Positions 22,120 to 33,849 of a stretch of 64,000 bases of DNA are shown here, piece by piece. The position numbers were made by a program, and so were the translations under genes. Within the stretch, counting starts at the first letter, position 1. Every line of letters starts with the position of its first letter. Under the pieces are notes generated by a model. It saw only the letters and a program-made list of their open reading frames with translations. It had not been told where the DNA came from and searched no databases. The stretch is from Stomoxys calcitrans (lineage: Eukaryota > Arthropoda > Insecta > Diptera > Muscidae), in NCBI RefSeq assembly GCF_963082655.1, contig NC_081555.1, positions 14,467,262 to 14,531,261 of the forward strand. Direction: 5' to 3'.

Positions 22120-25100
22120 ATATTTCCTTAAAATACATTTCCTTTTTTTGTTGCATTTCCCCTTGGCTTGGCTTTTATGCATGGCGTTATACTTACTTGA
22201 CTTGACAAAAAAGAACATACGATCACACTTTCATCATGCCATCAGCTGTCATATAAAACACAGCAAAAATACTGTTAATGTCATTGCACTTTGACACTAT
22301 TTTCCCACAATGTCATGGTCAGCCAATAATTCAGGGTCACAGCTGACCGGAAATATAAAGTGGCCAAGTCACTCACAATAGACAAAGAGAGACATATCCG
22401 TTTTGTGGACAACTTTTTTTCTCATTCAAAGGAAAATGAGAATTTTTGTAAAAAAAAAATCATCAAAAATGTTAAAAAAAAGAAAAAAAATCGCAAATAT
22501 ATATTTTTGTTTAAATTAAGTTTTCTCAATGAATTGGTTTCATATTTTTATTTTTTTTTTTTTTAATAATTTTTTTTTTTTTTTTTATTTTTTTTTGTTT
22601 TTATTTTTTTTTCTTGTTTTTTGTTTTTTTTTTTTTGTTTTTTTTTTTTTGTTTTTATTTTTTTTTTTCTTCTTTTTTGTTTTTTAATCTTACTAACCAA
22701 CTTTTTGCCGCGTTTTCGTAACCGCCACGCAAATTGCACGAAATCACGAATATTTGTAAATTTTATGCTGCTGCTGTCGCTCATCAGTTGCTAGGGTGGG
22801 GGCCAAAACAAAGATATTTTGCCTCTTCCTATGCGAAAAACTTACAGACAAATATTACAAAATTACAATATTATAGCCATATTAGGGATGATGATGATGA
22901 GGATGACGAAGTTGTTGTTGTTGTGGGTGCCTGATGGTGTTTTTATTTTTTTTTTCTACTCATACGGAAAAAGGACTTGCTCTGTCATAGCTCAGTTGAA
23001 AATTTTTTGCTGAATTAAAAAAATAAATAAAATAGAAGAACAAAAAACCAGGGGGGTAAATTACAAAGACAAGGACTACGAAGGCAAAGAAGAAGGAATA
23101 AACAAAAAGAAAAAAAAACTGCAAGAGAAAAACTAATTACCATTCCAAAGTTTTTTTTGTACACACTACCACCCTCTTGACAGGGCTGCTGGGTGCTTAG
23201 AACTCAAGCCAGCCGCCCTGAGAGGGGGATAATGTTATGAAAAATAAAAAAAAAAAACGCAGCAGCAAAAACATGTTTGTTATGAACTTTTTCTTTTTCC
23301 TTGTTTTTCGTATTTCCCTTTTAAGATTTCCACCCCCCGCCCCCGCCACAAAAGAAGAGAAGCGCTGAAAAAATGAACGCAAAGTTCAATAAAAAATCAT
23401 AAAAAACTCATACGCAGTCAAATGGAAGCAGCAACGTCTTAGGGCTAAGATGGGTAGCATACTCAAAAACCCAAGGACCATGGGACCATAGTGGAATTGA
23501 AACATTTCTTGGTTTTATTTTCCCAAAGACCATGACTACGGCAAACGATTTTCGAAAGATTACAACAGAAACTGAAATGCTTGGCAAAATGAAACGAATT
23601 GTAATTTATTTAAAACAATCAGAAACAACCCCACCATTCAATAGCAACTGGGCAAAATCGATTTGAGTCGACAAAAAAAAATCCTCTAGTTTTGAAAAAA
23701 AAAGGAAAATCTAAAACGGAAAAAATCATCCCTTATGAGTAAAGGCATGAATCCCTTCACATGCTCATCCTCAGCAAAACCAACAAAAAAAAAACGGCAA
23801 ATTATAAAAAATCTAAGGATTTTCTTTATCACCCTTAGCGGGGCAGAGAGACGAGCACAACAGACTGCAAAAATGTTTTTTTCCCTTCATAATATTCTAA
23901 TGCTTGGCAGTTTTTGGTTTGGAAAGAAATTTGAAAATAACAACACCGTCTGCTGTTCCAAAAACTAAAAAAAAACACGCAAATTTCTTACCCTCACACA
24001 TAGGATTTCAACCCCCACAGGATATGAGGGTAAAAAACCGCACACACACACTCAGGCTCTCTCTCTTCCAGGTACTTCACAGCTACATCCACTCACATGG
24101 CAAAAAGTAACGCCGCCGCCGCCAAAAAAAAAAATTGTCAATATTTCGGTAATAACTAAGGTCTGGCGTTTTTTTCGTCCTTGCGTTTTTTTTTTGTTTG
24201 GTGAAACCACCCGTCGCTTTAACGTACCAAAAAAAAAAAAAAAACACCATCATCAGCATGAGTAGGCATTGTTTGTGACGTTCATAAATTTTCTCCTTCC
24301 TACTGCTGCCAGACACAGGACTCGAGGAAGGGAGGCAGGCACAGCCATAGCTAAGGAAACAAATGAAATGAAATTTGGCCAGCATTAGAACCAAGAGGGG
24401 GGAAAAGGAAAATAAAAACAAACAAATAAAAAAAATTTCTTTCTTTGAACTGTTTTAGGTAGGTTTTTTTCTTTTTCTTCATTTGGTTTTTTGTTCGACA
24501 CAAAAACTGAAACGAAATTCAAATATCAAGGAAGTGCGCGCCATATGGTCTTGTAGTAGGAGTTGGCCCAACTCCCTTTGTATTCCACTTTCGTCTTGTT
24601 TTAGTTTGTCAGCCGATAAGCAATACCCACCGTCTTATGGTGTTATGTGTCAAAGTGTAAGGCGAGAAGATGTTAAAGGCAGCAATCAAAATATTACCAA
24701 TAGAGAAGACTGAAAGGGAAAGTGACTATAAAACGGCTAGAAAGCTCCCCTTGGCTGAGTGTAATTATTCTTTTTTATGGTGCTGTAAATGGAAGGAATC
24801 CACCTTATTGACACAAAGCGAAGAGTTTAAATGTCGGCATATTGAAAAGGATTTTTTTTAATAAAAATAATCACTGACTGCTAGCAGAAATGAATTCCAA
24901 AATGAAAAGGAAGGGAATTCAGTTCGTCAAAATTCGGCAAAAATACACTATTTATGAAATCGTCTTAAAACAGACCTGACATGGGACAAATACCGTAAAT
25001 GGGCTATATGGCAGCTTTAACTTATTATGGCTCATAACCAAAAATATGATGCCATATATTCTTGAATAATGTGTAGAGATCTAAATAAACTCACTGTACT

Positions 25101-25140
25101 AAATTTCAACGGTGAAAAAATACTGAGGCGTAAGTAAGTA
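22120..25140. other. AT-rich region with poly-T/poly-A tracts, no gene recognised
   Basis: It contains long T-rich runs (22540-22690), a GATGATGATGAGGATGAC stretch near 22890, and many poly-A runs (23040-24430). Near 24930-25120 there is weak similarity to HINE modules (GGGCTATATGGCAGC). I found no convincing exon. Open frames of 60-110 codons are composition artefacts. Confidence 0.5.
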
Positions 25141-25144
25141 TCAC

Positions 25145-25330
25145 AGTGGACTATCCTAGGATTCAGACTATTCTAGGATTTCCAGCCTACGGCCCGTCTA
25201 TATAGTGCCCAACATCTGTGAGCCTTCTCAGTACACTCCTGAATGTGACACTTCCAATTCAGTTTCCTCCAAGATCACACCTAAGTAATTGACCTTGTCA
25301 GATAACGAGATCGTCTTTTTCTCTCCTCTC
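25145..25330 (-). mobile_element. Fragment of the RNase H-bearing LINE family
   Basis: This matches 34905-35070: GGCCCGTCTA.ATAGTGCCCA, GTGACACTTCCAATTCAGTT and TTGACCTTGTCAGATA. It ends where the CTCTA microsatellite begins. Confidence 0.7.
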
Positions 25331-26430
25331 CTCAACTCTACTCTACTTTACTCTACTTTACTCTACTTTACTCTACTTTACTCTACTCTACTCTACTCTA
25401 CTCTACTCTACTCTACTCTACTCTACTCTACTCTACTCTACTCTACTCTACTCTACTCTACTCTACTCTACTCTACTCTACTCTACTCTACTCTACTCTA
25501 CTCTACTCTACTCTACTCTACTCTACTCTACTCTACTCTACTCTACTCTACTCTACTCTACTCTACTCTACTCTACTCTACTCTACTCTACTCTACTCTA
25601 CTCTACTCTACTCTACTCTACTCTACTCTACTCTACTCTACTCTACTCTACTCTACTCTACTCTACTCTACTCTACTCTACTCTACTCTACTCTACTCTA
25701 CTCTACTCTACTCTACTCTACTCTACTCTACTCTACTCTACTCTACTCTACTCTACTCTACTCTACTCTACTCTACTCTACTCTACTCTACTCTACTCTA
25801 CTCTACTCTACTCTACTCTACTCTACTCTACTCTACTCTACTCTACTCTACTCTACTCTACTCTACTCTACTCTACTCTACTCTACTCTACTCTACTCTA
25901 CTCTACTCTACTCTACTCTACTCTACTCTACTCTACTCTACTCTACTCTACTCTACTCTACTCTACTCTACTCTACTCTACTCTACTCTACTCTACTCTA
26001 CTCTACTCTACTCTACTCTACTCTACTCTACTCTACTCTACTCTACTCTACTCTACTCTACTCTACTCTACTCTACTCTACTCTACTCTACTCTACTCTA
26101 CTCTACTCTACTCTACTCTACTCTACTCTACTCTACTCTACTCTACTCTACTCTACTCTACTCTACTCTACTCTACTCTACTCTACTCTACTCTACTCTA
26201 CTCTACTCTACTCTACTCTACTCTACTCTACTCTACTCTACTCTACTCTACTCTACTCTACTCTACTCTACTCTACTCTACTCTACTCTACTCTACTCTA
26301 CTCTACTCTACTCTACTCTACTCTACTCTACTCTACTCTACTCTACTCTACTCTACTCTACTCTACTCTACTCTACTCTACTCTACTCTACTCTACTCTA
26401 CTCTACTCTACTCTACTCTACTCTACTCTC
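25331..26430. repeat. 1.1-kb CTCTA pentanucleotide microsatellite
   Basis: About 210 consecutive perfect CTCTA units follow a left border of four CTCTACTTTA double units. The variant double units mark an older or anchored edge. The repeat has no stop in any plus frame, so it gives a spurious 400-codon Leu-Tyr-Ser-Thr frame. Confidence 0.97.
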
Positions 26431-26640
26431 CTCTCCAGGTGTCGTGGGTTCCAGATCACAATCCTGCACGTTGGCAGTAATTTTTGTTCTTGCTAGGAGT
26501 TGATTCGACTTCTGCCGGATCGTAATTGAGACACTGTATTGACTTTTATTCAAACTTCCTTCTAAACAACTTTGTTATCGTCACAGTTTTTATCATCCAT
26601 TTCACACATTATACCCTTTTTTACCCATACATTATATCCT
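26431..26640. other. Spacer, nothing recognised
   Basis: Non-repetitive sequence between the microsatellite and the CTC-rich block. Confidence 0.4.
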
Positions 26641-27270
26641 ACATCTCCATTTTTATCTTTATATTCTCCAAATTAAACTCTAGGCTCTCCTCTCAAACTC
26701 ACTAAACTCTCCACTGTTTTCTCAGCTCTCTAAACTCTTCACTCTTAATTTTACCCTCTTAAGTCTCCACTCTTAGTTATAACCTCTTAACTTCCACTCT
26801 AAACTCTCCACCCTAAACTCACAACTCTCCAAACTCACAACTCTCCAAACTCACAACTCTCCAAACTCACAACTCTCCAAACTCACAACTCTCCAAACTT
26901 TAAACTCTTTACCTAAATTATCTATTTTAAACTCTCCAGCTTTGCTTAGCACTCTAAACTCTTCACTCTTAATTATACCCTCTTAACTCTCCACTCTTAG
27001 TTATAACCTCTTAACTTCCACTCTAAACTCTCCACCCTAGACTTTCCACTCCAAACTCACAACTCTCTAAACTTTAAACTCTTTACCTAAATTGTCTTTT
27101 TTAAACTCTCCAGCTTTGCTCAGCACTCTAAACTCTTCACTCTTAATTATACCCTCTTAACTCTCCACTCTTTGTTATAACCCCTTAACTTCCATTCTAA
27201 ACTCTCCACCCTAAACTCACAACTCTCCAAACTTTAAACTCTTCGCCTAAATTATCTATTTTAAACTCTC
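26641..27270. repeat. Degenerate CTC-rich tandem block
   Basis: Built from AACTCTCC/AAACTCAC-like words with a higher-order unit. CTCTCCAGCTTTGCT recurs at about 26933 and 27109, and ACTCTTAATT.TACCCTCTTAA recurs three times. The last unit is cut by a SINE at 27272. It may be an old, diverged relative of the nearby pentanucleotide array. Confidence 0.7.
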
Positions 27271-27271
27271 C

Positions 27272-27567
27272 AGAGGCCATCGTCACACAAAAAATAGCAT
27301 ATCCACCTATGACTCTGAAAGCCTGACTTTGAATCCTGGCGAGTACATCAGAAAAAAAATATCACCGGTTTTTATCCCCTTCTAAGGCTGGCGACATTTG
27401 CAAGGTACTAAGCCATATAAAAAACTTCTCTCCAAAGAAGTGTCGTGCTGCGGTGCGCCATTCGAAGTTGGCTTTTAAAAGGAGGTCCCTTATCATTGAG
27501 CATGAATAGGGCAGCCCTCATTGATATGTGAGAAGTTTGCCCCTGTTCCTTAGTGGAGTGTCCTAAG
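27272..27567 (+). mobile_element. tRNA-derived SINE
   Basis: Head GAGGCCATCGTCACAC is degraded. The box B region TTTGAATCCTGGCGAG, body GGCGACATTTGCAAGGTAC and TTAAAAGGAGG, and tail GTTCCTTAGTGGAGTG are all present. Confidence 0.8.
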
Positions 27568-27907
27568 GTGGGTATGCATTTGCAAACTCTCCACTCTAAC
27601 TACTCCGCAACAAATTCGTCGCTTATCACTCCTTGATGTATTCCTTACTCTGAATTAGGGTGGCTCAATTTCTTAATCCACAAAGCGATTATCAAAATCG
27701 GAATTTACGACAAATCCTAAGAAAATTTGCCCAAAGGAACCAAGGGTGTAAAGTCAAATTTGATTTTCCGGTTTTAACGCAAAGTCTGTCCGTCGGTTGG
27801 TAACTTAATAGGAGAGAAAGATCGATTTTGGACTTTAGACCCATAATTTCTTGGTCAATTTTTCTTAGAATTCGACGAAGATTTCGATTTTGATAACCGC
27901 TAGACCA
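27568..27907. other. Spacer containing one arm of a 55-bp direct repeat
   Basis: TTTTTCTTAGAATTCG, then GATTTTGATAACCGCTAG, occurs at about 27856-27903 and again at 28917-28962, on either side of HINE copy e. Confidence 0.7.
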
Positions 27908-28919
27908 TTTTTATACCCTCCACCATAAGATGGGGGGTATACTAATTTCGTCATTCTGATTGTAACTACTCGAAATATTCGTCTGAGACCCCATAATGTA
28001 TATATATTCTTCTATTCGATCTAGGCATGTCCGTCCGTCTGTCCGTCCGTCTGTCTGTCGAAAGCACGCTAACTTTCGAAGGAGTAAAGCTAGCCGCTTG
28101 AAATTTTTCACAAATACTTTTTATTAGTGTAGGTCGGTTGGTATTGTAAATGGGTCATATCGGTCCATGTTTTGATATAACTGCCATATAAACCGATCTT
28201 GGGTCTTGACTTCTTGAGCCTCTAGAGTGCGCAATTCTTATCCGATTGGAATGAAATTTTGCACGACGTGTTTTGTTATTATATCCAAAAACTGTGGCAA
28301 ATATGGTTCAAATCGGTCCATAACCTGATATAGCTACCATATAAACCGATCTTGGGTCTTGACTTCTTGAGCCTCTAGAGGGCGCAATTCCTATCGGATT
28401 TGAATGAAATTTTGCATGACGTATTTTATTTTTACTTTCAACAACTGTGTCAAATATGGTTCAAATCGGTTCATAACCTGATATGGCTGCCATATAAACC
28501 GATCTGGGATCTTGACTTCTTGAGCCTCTAGAGGTCGCAATTATTATTCGATTTGCCTGAAATTTTTTACGACGGATTCTCTCATGACCATTAACATACG
28601 TGTTTATTATGGTCTGAATCGGTATATAGCCCGATACAGCTCCCATATAAATCGATCTCTCTATTTTACTTCTTGAGCCCACAAAGGGCGCAATTCTTAT
28701 TCGAATTGGCTGACATTTTACACAGGTCTCCAACATATAATTTAATTGTGGTCCAAACCGGACCATATCTTGATATCGCTCTAATAGAAGAGCAAATCTT
28801 TTCTTATATCCTTTTTTTGCCTAAGAAGAGATGCCGGGAAAAGAACTCGACAAATGCGATCCATGGTGGAGGGTATATAAGATTCGGCCCGGCCGAACTT
28901 AGCACGCTTTTACTTGTTT
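27908..28919 (+). mobile_element. HINE family A, copy e, with intact ends
   Basis: The cleanest copy. 5' end TTTATACCCTCCACCATAAG. Conserved block ATAATGTATATATATTCTTC, TCCGTCCGTCTGTCC tract, and about four internal units. 3' subterminal CCATGGTGGAGGGTATATAA. Terminal hairpin TTCGGCC-C-GGCCGAA at 28883-28897. Tail CTTAGCACGCTTTTACTTGT. A GC-rich hairpin about 20 bases from the 3' end, subterminal inverted repeats and insertion in a T run are the hallmarks of DINE-1/Helentron-type rolling-circle elements. Confidence 0.8.
28883..28897 (+). other. 3' hairpin of HINE copy e
   Basis: Perfect 7-bp stem TTCGGCC/GGCCGAA with a one-base loop. The same hairpin is present in families A, B and C. In Helitron-type elements such a hairpin marks the replication stop. 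Confidence 0.8.
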
Positions 28920-29219
28920 TTCTTAGAATTCGCCATAGAATTTGATTTTGATAACCGCTAGGTGGGGGTTTTTTATGGTCCACAAAACATCATCCGTCCA
29001 ATTTTGCAATGTAATGCCGGTAGTTTTCGTATCTCTACCGGTTTTTATTCGGGGTTTTCGGGTAATCGCTCCATTAAAATCTAGTCGAAAAAAAATGTTT
29101 AAATATTTTTCTGGAATGAATGTTCTTTGCAGCGTCATAGATGAATATGATGAGATGTTTGAAATGTTTGATGAGGTTAGTATACCCTCACTGTATAGTA
29201 GATGGTATAAAACTCAATA

Positions 29220-29444
29220 CGGGTTGCCCAAAAAGTAATTGCGAATTTTTTAAAAGAAAGTAAATGCATTTTTAATAGAACTTAGAATGAACTTTAATCA
29301 AAGATACTTTTTTTCTAAAGCAAGCTAAAAGTAACGGCTGATAACTGACCGAAGAAAGAATGCAATTACAGAGTCACAAGCTGTGAAAAAATTTGTCAAC
29401 GCCGACTATATGAAAAATCCGCAATTACTTTTTGGGCAACCCAA
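29220..29444 (+). mobile_element. Mariner-type MITE, copy 7
   Basis: About 225 bp with both termini (first bases altered to CGGGTTGCCC) and TA flanks. A short internal deletion lies in the central AT-rich part. Confidence 0.85.
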
Positions 29445-30545
29445 TATTTCAGTTCTTAATTCGGGTGCTATTTCCTCTCGTTTTGAACTGCATTGTTTAA
29501 ATGGTTGTTTTATTTTTTTTTCTTTGATACGGTTTGATGGCTATTTGCTCTATAAATTTAACTGTGGAATATTTATTAAAAAAAAAACATTTTAGCTCAA
29601 ACTAATCCCGCCCAACTTTCGACACAGTATTTGCAATTAAACAACTCCCTCCCTATGTATGTTACAGAAATCATTACAATAATTCATAAACCAGTCGTTG
29701 CCCCTCTTCTCTCTCTCTCTCTCCGCCTCTTTGCTTCACTGGGTTACATTACAATCCTTAGACATTAAGTGAAATATGATGCCCCAATCTCCAGTTACGG
29801 GATTTTCATTACACCAAAATTGGTTGCCTCTAATATTTGTATCGCTTCATCATCACAGCAATCTTTTGTCGGAGATGTACGTATGTACGTAAGTGCGAGG
29901 GACGACGATATGGTCGCATTTATGGCAACTTAATTAATATTTATATATTCCTTCATTTACATGAAAAAACAATTACAATCTTTTCAAATCGACCTTTAAC
30001 TACCCCAACTCTCGCTCTTTCCTTGTCTCGCAAGCCTTTGCAGTGTGTGATAGTCATTGGAATGTTTTCATGGTCGTTGAGTCCTTTTATGAGAGTTATG
30101 CGAGTATCCCTTCCATTCATTTGCAGCCAAGGGATAGGATAAATAGTTTTGGCGTCTGCCAGACTTGATTTTGTCTTGTGGCAATTGTTCGTTAAGATGG
30201 TTTCATTTAATTTGGATTTCTGAGTGTAACTGTATGTATGTAAATCCTTCTAAGATGAATAACTAAATCCTTGGCATTTTCCCTTTTCCCCCTTTTTTGT
30301 GGTATTAGAGGACATTTTTATGACCCTTCTTATAATGGTAACTTAACAACATTTACAAAAACCTTTTTTTTTTTTCTTTGATCTTTGTGGTATTTTGTAA
30401 TTATTTTCTTTTTCATTCATCTGATATTTCGGGTTTATGAAAGTCATTGTTAAGGTTTTGATGGTTTAAGGATGAGGAGACAACTTCAATAGAGAAACTG
30501 CATAGAAAAGTGTGACATTAAAATTTTTTTAGGAAATTTTATTTT
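29445..30545. other. No gene recognised
   Basis: AT-rich single-copy-looking sequence with a CT run near 29708-29723. No conserved frame. An in-frame 100-codon stretch at 29837-30142 has no motif that I know. Confidence 0.45.
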
Positions 30546-31545
30546 TATAAAAAACTAGCCGAACCGGGCCCGCTCCGCTGCACCTTCTTTAACTCTCTAA
30601 TATCTTTTTAGGGTGGGGACACTTCGCCCTGAATGTGGATATCGAATTCGTGCCACTGTATCCTATGTCCGCCTATGATGCTGAACGCCTGCGTTCGAAT
30701 CCTGACGAGAACATTGGACAAAATTTAAAGCAGTGGTAATCCCCTCTCAATGCTGGATTTGGAGATTTGTGAAGTACCATGCCATGCGTGGTCATGTACA
30801 AATTTCTCTCCAAAAAAGGTGTCGCACTGCGGCACGCCGTTCGGACTCGGCTATAAAAAAGGTGCCTAATCATTGAGTTTAAACTTTAATCGGAAAGCAC
30901 TCATTGATGTGAAGAGAGGTTTGCCCCTACTCGATTCCTGGGCAAATTTTTACTCTACTCCTAAATGCCTTTCTTTTGAGTCCTTTTTCCCCGTAGTTGT
31001 AAATATTTCCGGTGTAGGGGGTAATTCGGGGGTGGTCACTTGGCCATTAAAGTAAATATAAGATTCGTGCTCTACTTTCAAAAACATTTCATATGAGCCC
31101 CATAATTGCATGATCGGTAAATAAGTTGTGGTTGAGGAAGGGGGATGACCCCAGAGTCTTTATTCCGAAAATGAATATCAATTTCTAGAAAATCAATCAT
31201 TGGGGTAGTGTGACCCCTATATATCGATCTGAGTTTCTATGCCTGATTCGTAATCATATTGTCCCCATCGGTCCATTTTTGATTAAGAGTGGTGTTTTTG
31301 GCATAAGGGGGAGGGTCTGTCCCCTTTCGATATCGAAAATTATATAGCCTATGTTTCCTTTCAGACCAACCTACACAATATGCGAAAATTTCGACAAAAT
31401 CGGTTCCCATATTGTCCTTATCGTGGTATTTGTGGGGTAACGGGGGAGGGTCCGCCCCCATCTGATATCAACAAATTATAAAGCCTGCTCCTCCCTCCTG
31501 CCCATATCCGCAATTTACAAAAACCTACACACTCTGAGAAAAATT
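30546..31545. repeat. Unclassified dispersed repeat, interrupted by a SINE
   Basis: Starts AAAACTAGCCGAACCGGG with CCCGCTCCGCTGCACC. It includes repeated GGGGGAGGGTC.G.CCCC blocks about 134 bases apart (31308 and 31443) and ACCAACCTACACAATATGCG near 31362. The GC-rich opening and internal repetition suggest a TE family distinct from the HINEs. I cannot classify it. Confidence 0.4.
30666..30945 (+). mobile_element. tRNA-derived SINE, head-truncated
   Basis: TCCGCCTATGATGCTGAACG, GCGTTCGAATCC (box B), TGTCGCACTGCGGCACGCCG and TCGGCTATAAAAAAGG are present. Box A is missing. Confidence 0.8.
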
Positions 31546-32555
31546 TAAAAAAAAAATGAGTTCAGCCATTTTCAATTTGTCAAGCAGGATTAACCATAAT
31601 AGTTTGAAATAATTTTTCCTTGGAAATGGAGTTTCCAAGAGTTTTTTTTTATAATGGTCATCCTATCTCCCTTTAGCAAAAACTCAATTTCTACGCTTAT
31701 GGTTTGCCTTGCAATCCCTTGTTGATTCATATCCTGCATGTAATTAGCTTAATGTTGGCCTCTTGCAATTAACATATTTTATTACAATATTATTATCCTG
31801 CAGTAGTCCCCTTTGTCTCTCTCCCAACTCCCCCCAAAGGTCTTCAGAGTAAAATTGTATTCATCAAACAAAAAGTTATTCTAATTTAGAGCACTATTGT
31901 AGCGGCGCATGGTATGGTGCAGTACCTTGCCAAACTTACATACAAAATTCTTATTTTAATAAGGAATTGTATCGATTTTTGCCCTAGGGGAATAGACAGA
32001 CTCACACACCGCCAAAGTCAAACACATCCTGCATCCTGATGATTTGCTCATTGATGATGAGAGTTGTGAAGTAAATGATGCTGGCAAATTTTGCTTTGTG
32101 TCCTTTTTATTTGCTTCATTAGAATATTTGTTTGTAGCGCCTTTGTTGCATTCACCCATCAAAGACTAAGTGCGTGGGTTGTTGGTCTCATTCCCTAATT
32201 TTGTGTGTGTGTGTGTGTGTGTGTGTGAGTTTGATGCGGTTTGTTCTCATATTGCTAATGAAATTCATTCGGGAATTCCATATGGATGGAGCTAATCAAA
32301 CTGACACATGTCATAACACTACAACGAGTGGTATGTACAACGGCAGGACTTCACGAAAAAGAAAATTAATAGAGGTAGCCCTCATAAAGCCAAATCTTGG
32401 CAGAGGGTCATAGTCAGAGTAATATAACAGTTCCTTGGTTGATTTTGAATATTTTGATAAAACTGTAACAAAATTTGCAAAATTTAACTTTTTTCGCAAA
32501 AATGAAAATTTGGTAAAAATTTTACAAAAAAATTTTGCTAAGAAATATTTTTCTA
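31546..32555. other. No gene recognised
   Basis: AT-rich sequence with a TG microsatellite at 32202-32227. No conserved coding frame or element identified. Confidence 0.5.
32202..32227. repeat. TG dinucleotide microsatellite
   Basis: About 13 TG units. Confidence 0.85.
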
Positions 32556-32790
32556 CTGGGTTGCCCAAAAAGTAATTGCGGATTTTCCATATAGTCGGCG
32601 TTGACAAATTTTTTCACAGCTTGTGACTCTGTAATTGCATTCTTTCTTTTGTCAGTTATTAGCTGTTACTTTTAGCTTGCTTTAGAAAAAAAGTGTAAAA
32701 AAGGTGTATTTGATTAAAGTTCATTCTAAGTTTTATTAAAAATGCATTTACTTTCTTTTAAAAAATCCGCAATTACTTTTTGGGCAACCA
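32556..32790 (-). mobile_element. Mariner-type MITE, copy 8
   Basis: 235 bp, both termini, TA on each side. Confidence 0.88.
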
Positions 32791-33242
32791 TAGAAAACCG
32801 TTCTATAATTTCGGCAAAATTTAATTCCTTCACAAATACATTGATGCAAAGTCGTTGTAAATTTTGTCACAAATCCAAATCATTCATTAAAATTTATATC
32901 GAACTACAAATGTCTTCACAAATTGTAAAATGTCTGCCAAAATCTCAACAAATAAAAATTTAAACTCGTATACCCCAAGACCAATGAAGATATTGTACTC
33001 TTCAAGTGGACTTTTTTGTTGGAATTTCTGAGCATAATTTTGAAAATCGGATCACAAATGAACATTTGGCAGCCCAAACAATTTGTCGAGATATACCGAG
33101 GAGACAACCCTTGCACACAATCTCGCTAGCACCTCAGCTCTATCCATTTCGAATTTCAAAGAGATATCTCTAGTCGTACTCACACGACATATTTTTTACT
33201 AGTTTTTTTTCGATTTTCTCCCACTGTGCAATGTCTTTTTTA
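32791..33242. other. AT-rich spacer, nothing recognised
   Basis: Mostly AT-rich. CACTTGAAGAG-like and ACTGTGCAATG words are present but no element or frame can be named. Confidence 0.45.
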
Positions 33243-33849
33243 TAGGGTGATTTTTTTGAGGTTATGATTTTCATGCATTAGTATTTGACAGATCACGTGG
33301 GATTTCAGACATGGTGTCAAAGAGAAAGATGCTCAGTATGCTTTGACATTTCATCATGAATAGACTTACTAACGAGCAACGCTTGCAAATCATTGAATTT
33401 TATTACCAAAATCAGTGTTCGGTTCGAAATGTGTTCAAATTTTGACAAATTTTGTTCAGCGATGAGGCTCATTTCTGGTTGAATGGCTACGTAAATAAGC
33501 AAAATTGCCGCATTTGGAGTGAAGAGCAACCAGAAGCCGTTCAAGAACTGCCCATGCATCCCGAAAAATGCACTGTTTGGTGTGGTTTGTACGCTGGTGG
33601 AATCATTGGACCGTATTTTTTCAAAGATGCTGTTGGACGCAACGTTACGGTGAATGAACACATTTCGAACCGAACACTGATTTTGGTAATAAAATTCAAT
33701 GATTTGCAAGCGTTGCTCGTTAGTAAGTCTATTCATGATGAAATGTCAAAGCATACTGAGCATCTTTCTCTTTGACACCATGTCTGAAATCCCACGTGAT
33801 CTGTCAAATACTAATGCATGAAAATCCTAACCTCAAAAAAATCACCCTT
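33243..33849 (+). mobile_element. Fold-back derivative of a Tc1/mariner-type transposon
   Basis: The two ends are inverted copies over about 195 bases (33243-33445 against 33655-33849), including the first 26 codons of the transposase (NEQRLQIIEFYYQNQCS). Between the arms lies a piece of the catalytic domain: FSDEAHFWLNGYVNKQNC, which carries the second conserved Asp, and HPEKCTVWCGLYAGGIIGPY. The rest of the gene and the third catalytic residue are missing, so no working enzyme can be made. The related copy at 15050-15980 has only short termini, so the long arms are a derived feature. Confidence 0.85.

Noticed and set aside
22540..22690. T-rich run as an LTR polypurine/polypyrimidine signal
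   Set aside because: No LTR, primer-binding site or gag/pol frame is nearby.
25289..26503. 404-codon open frame
   Set aside because: It is the translation of the CTCTA microsatellite, which has no stop in plus frames.
32982..33242. Continuation of the RNase H LINE beyond the fold-back transposon
   Set aside because: No LINE motif is readable left of the transposon, so truncation at the insertion is more likely.
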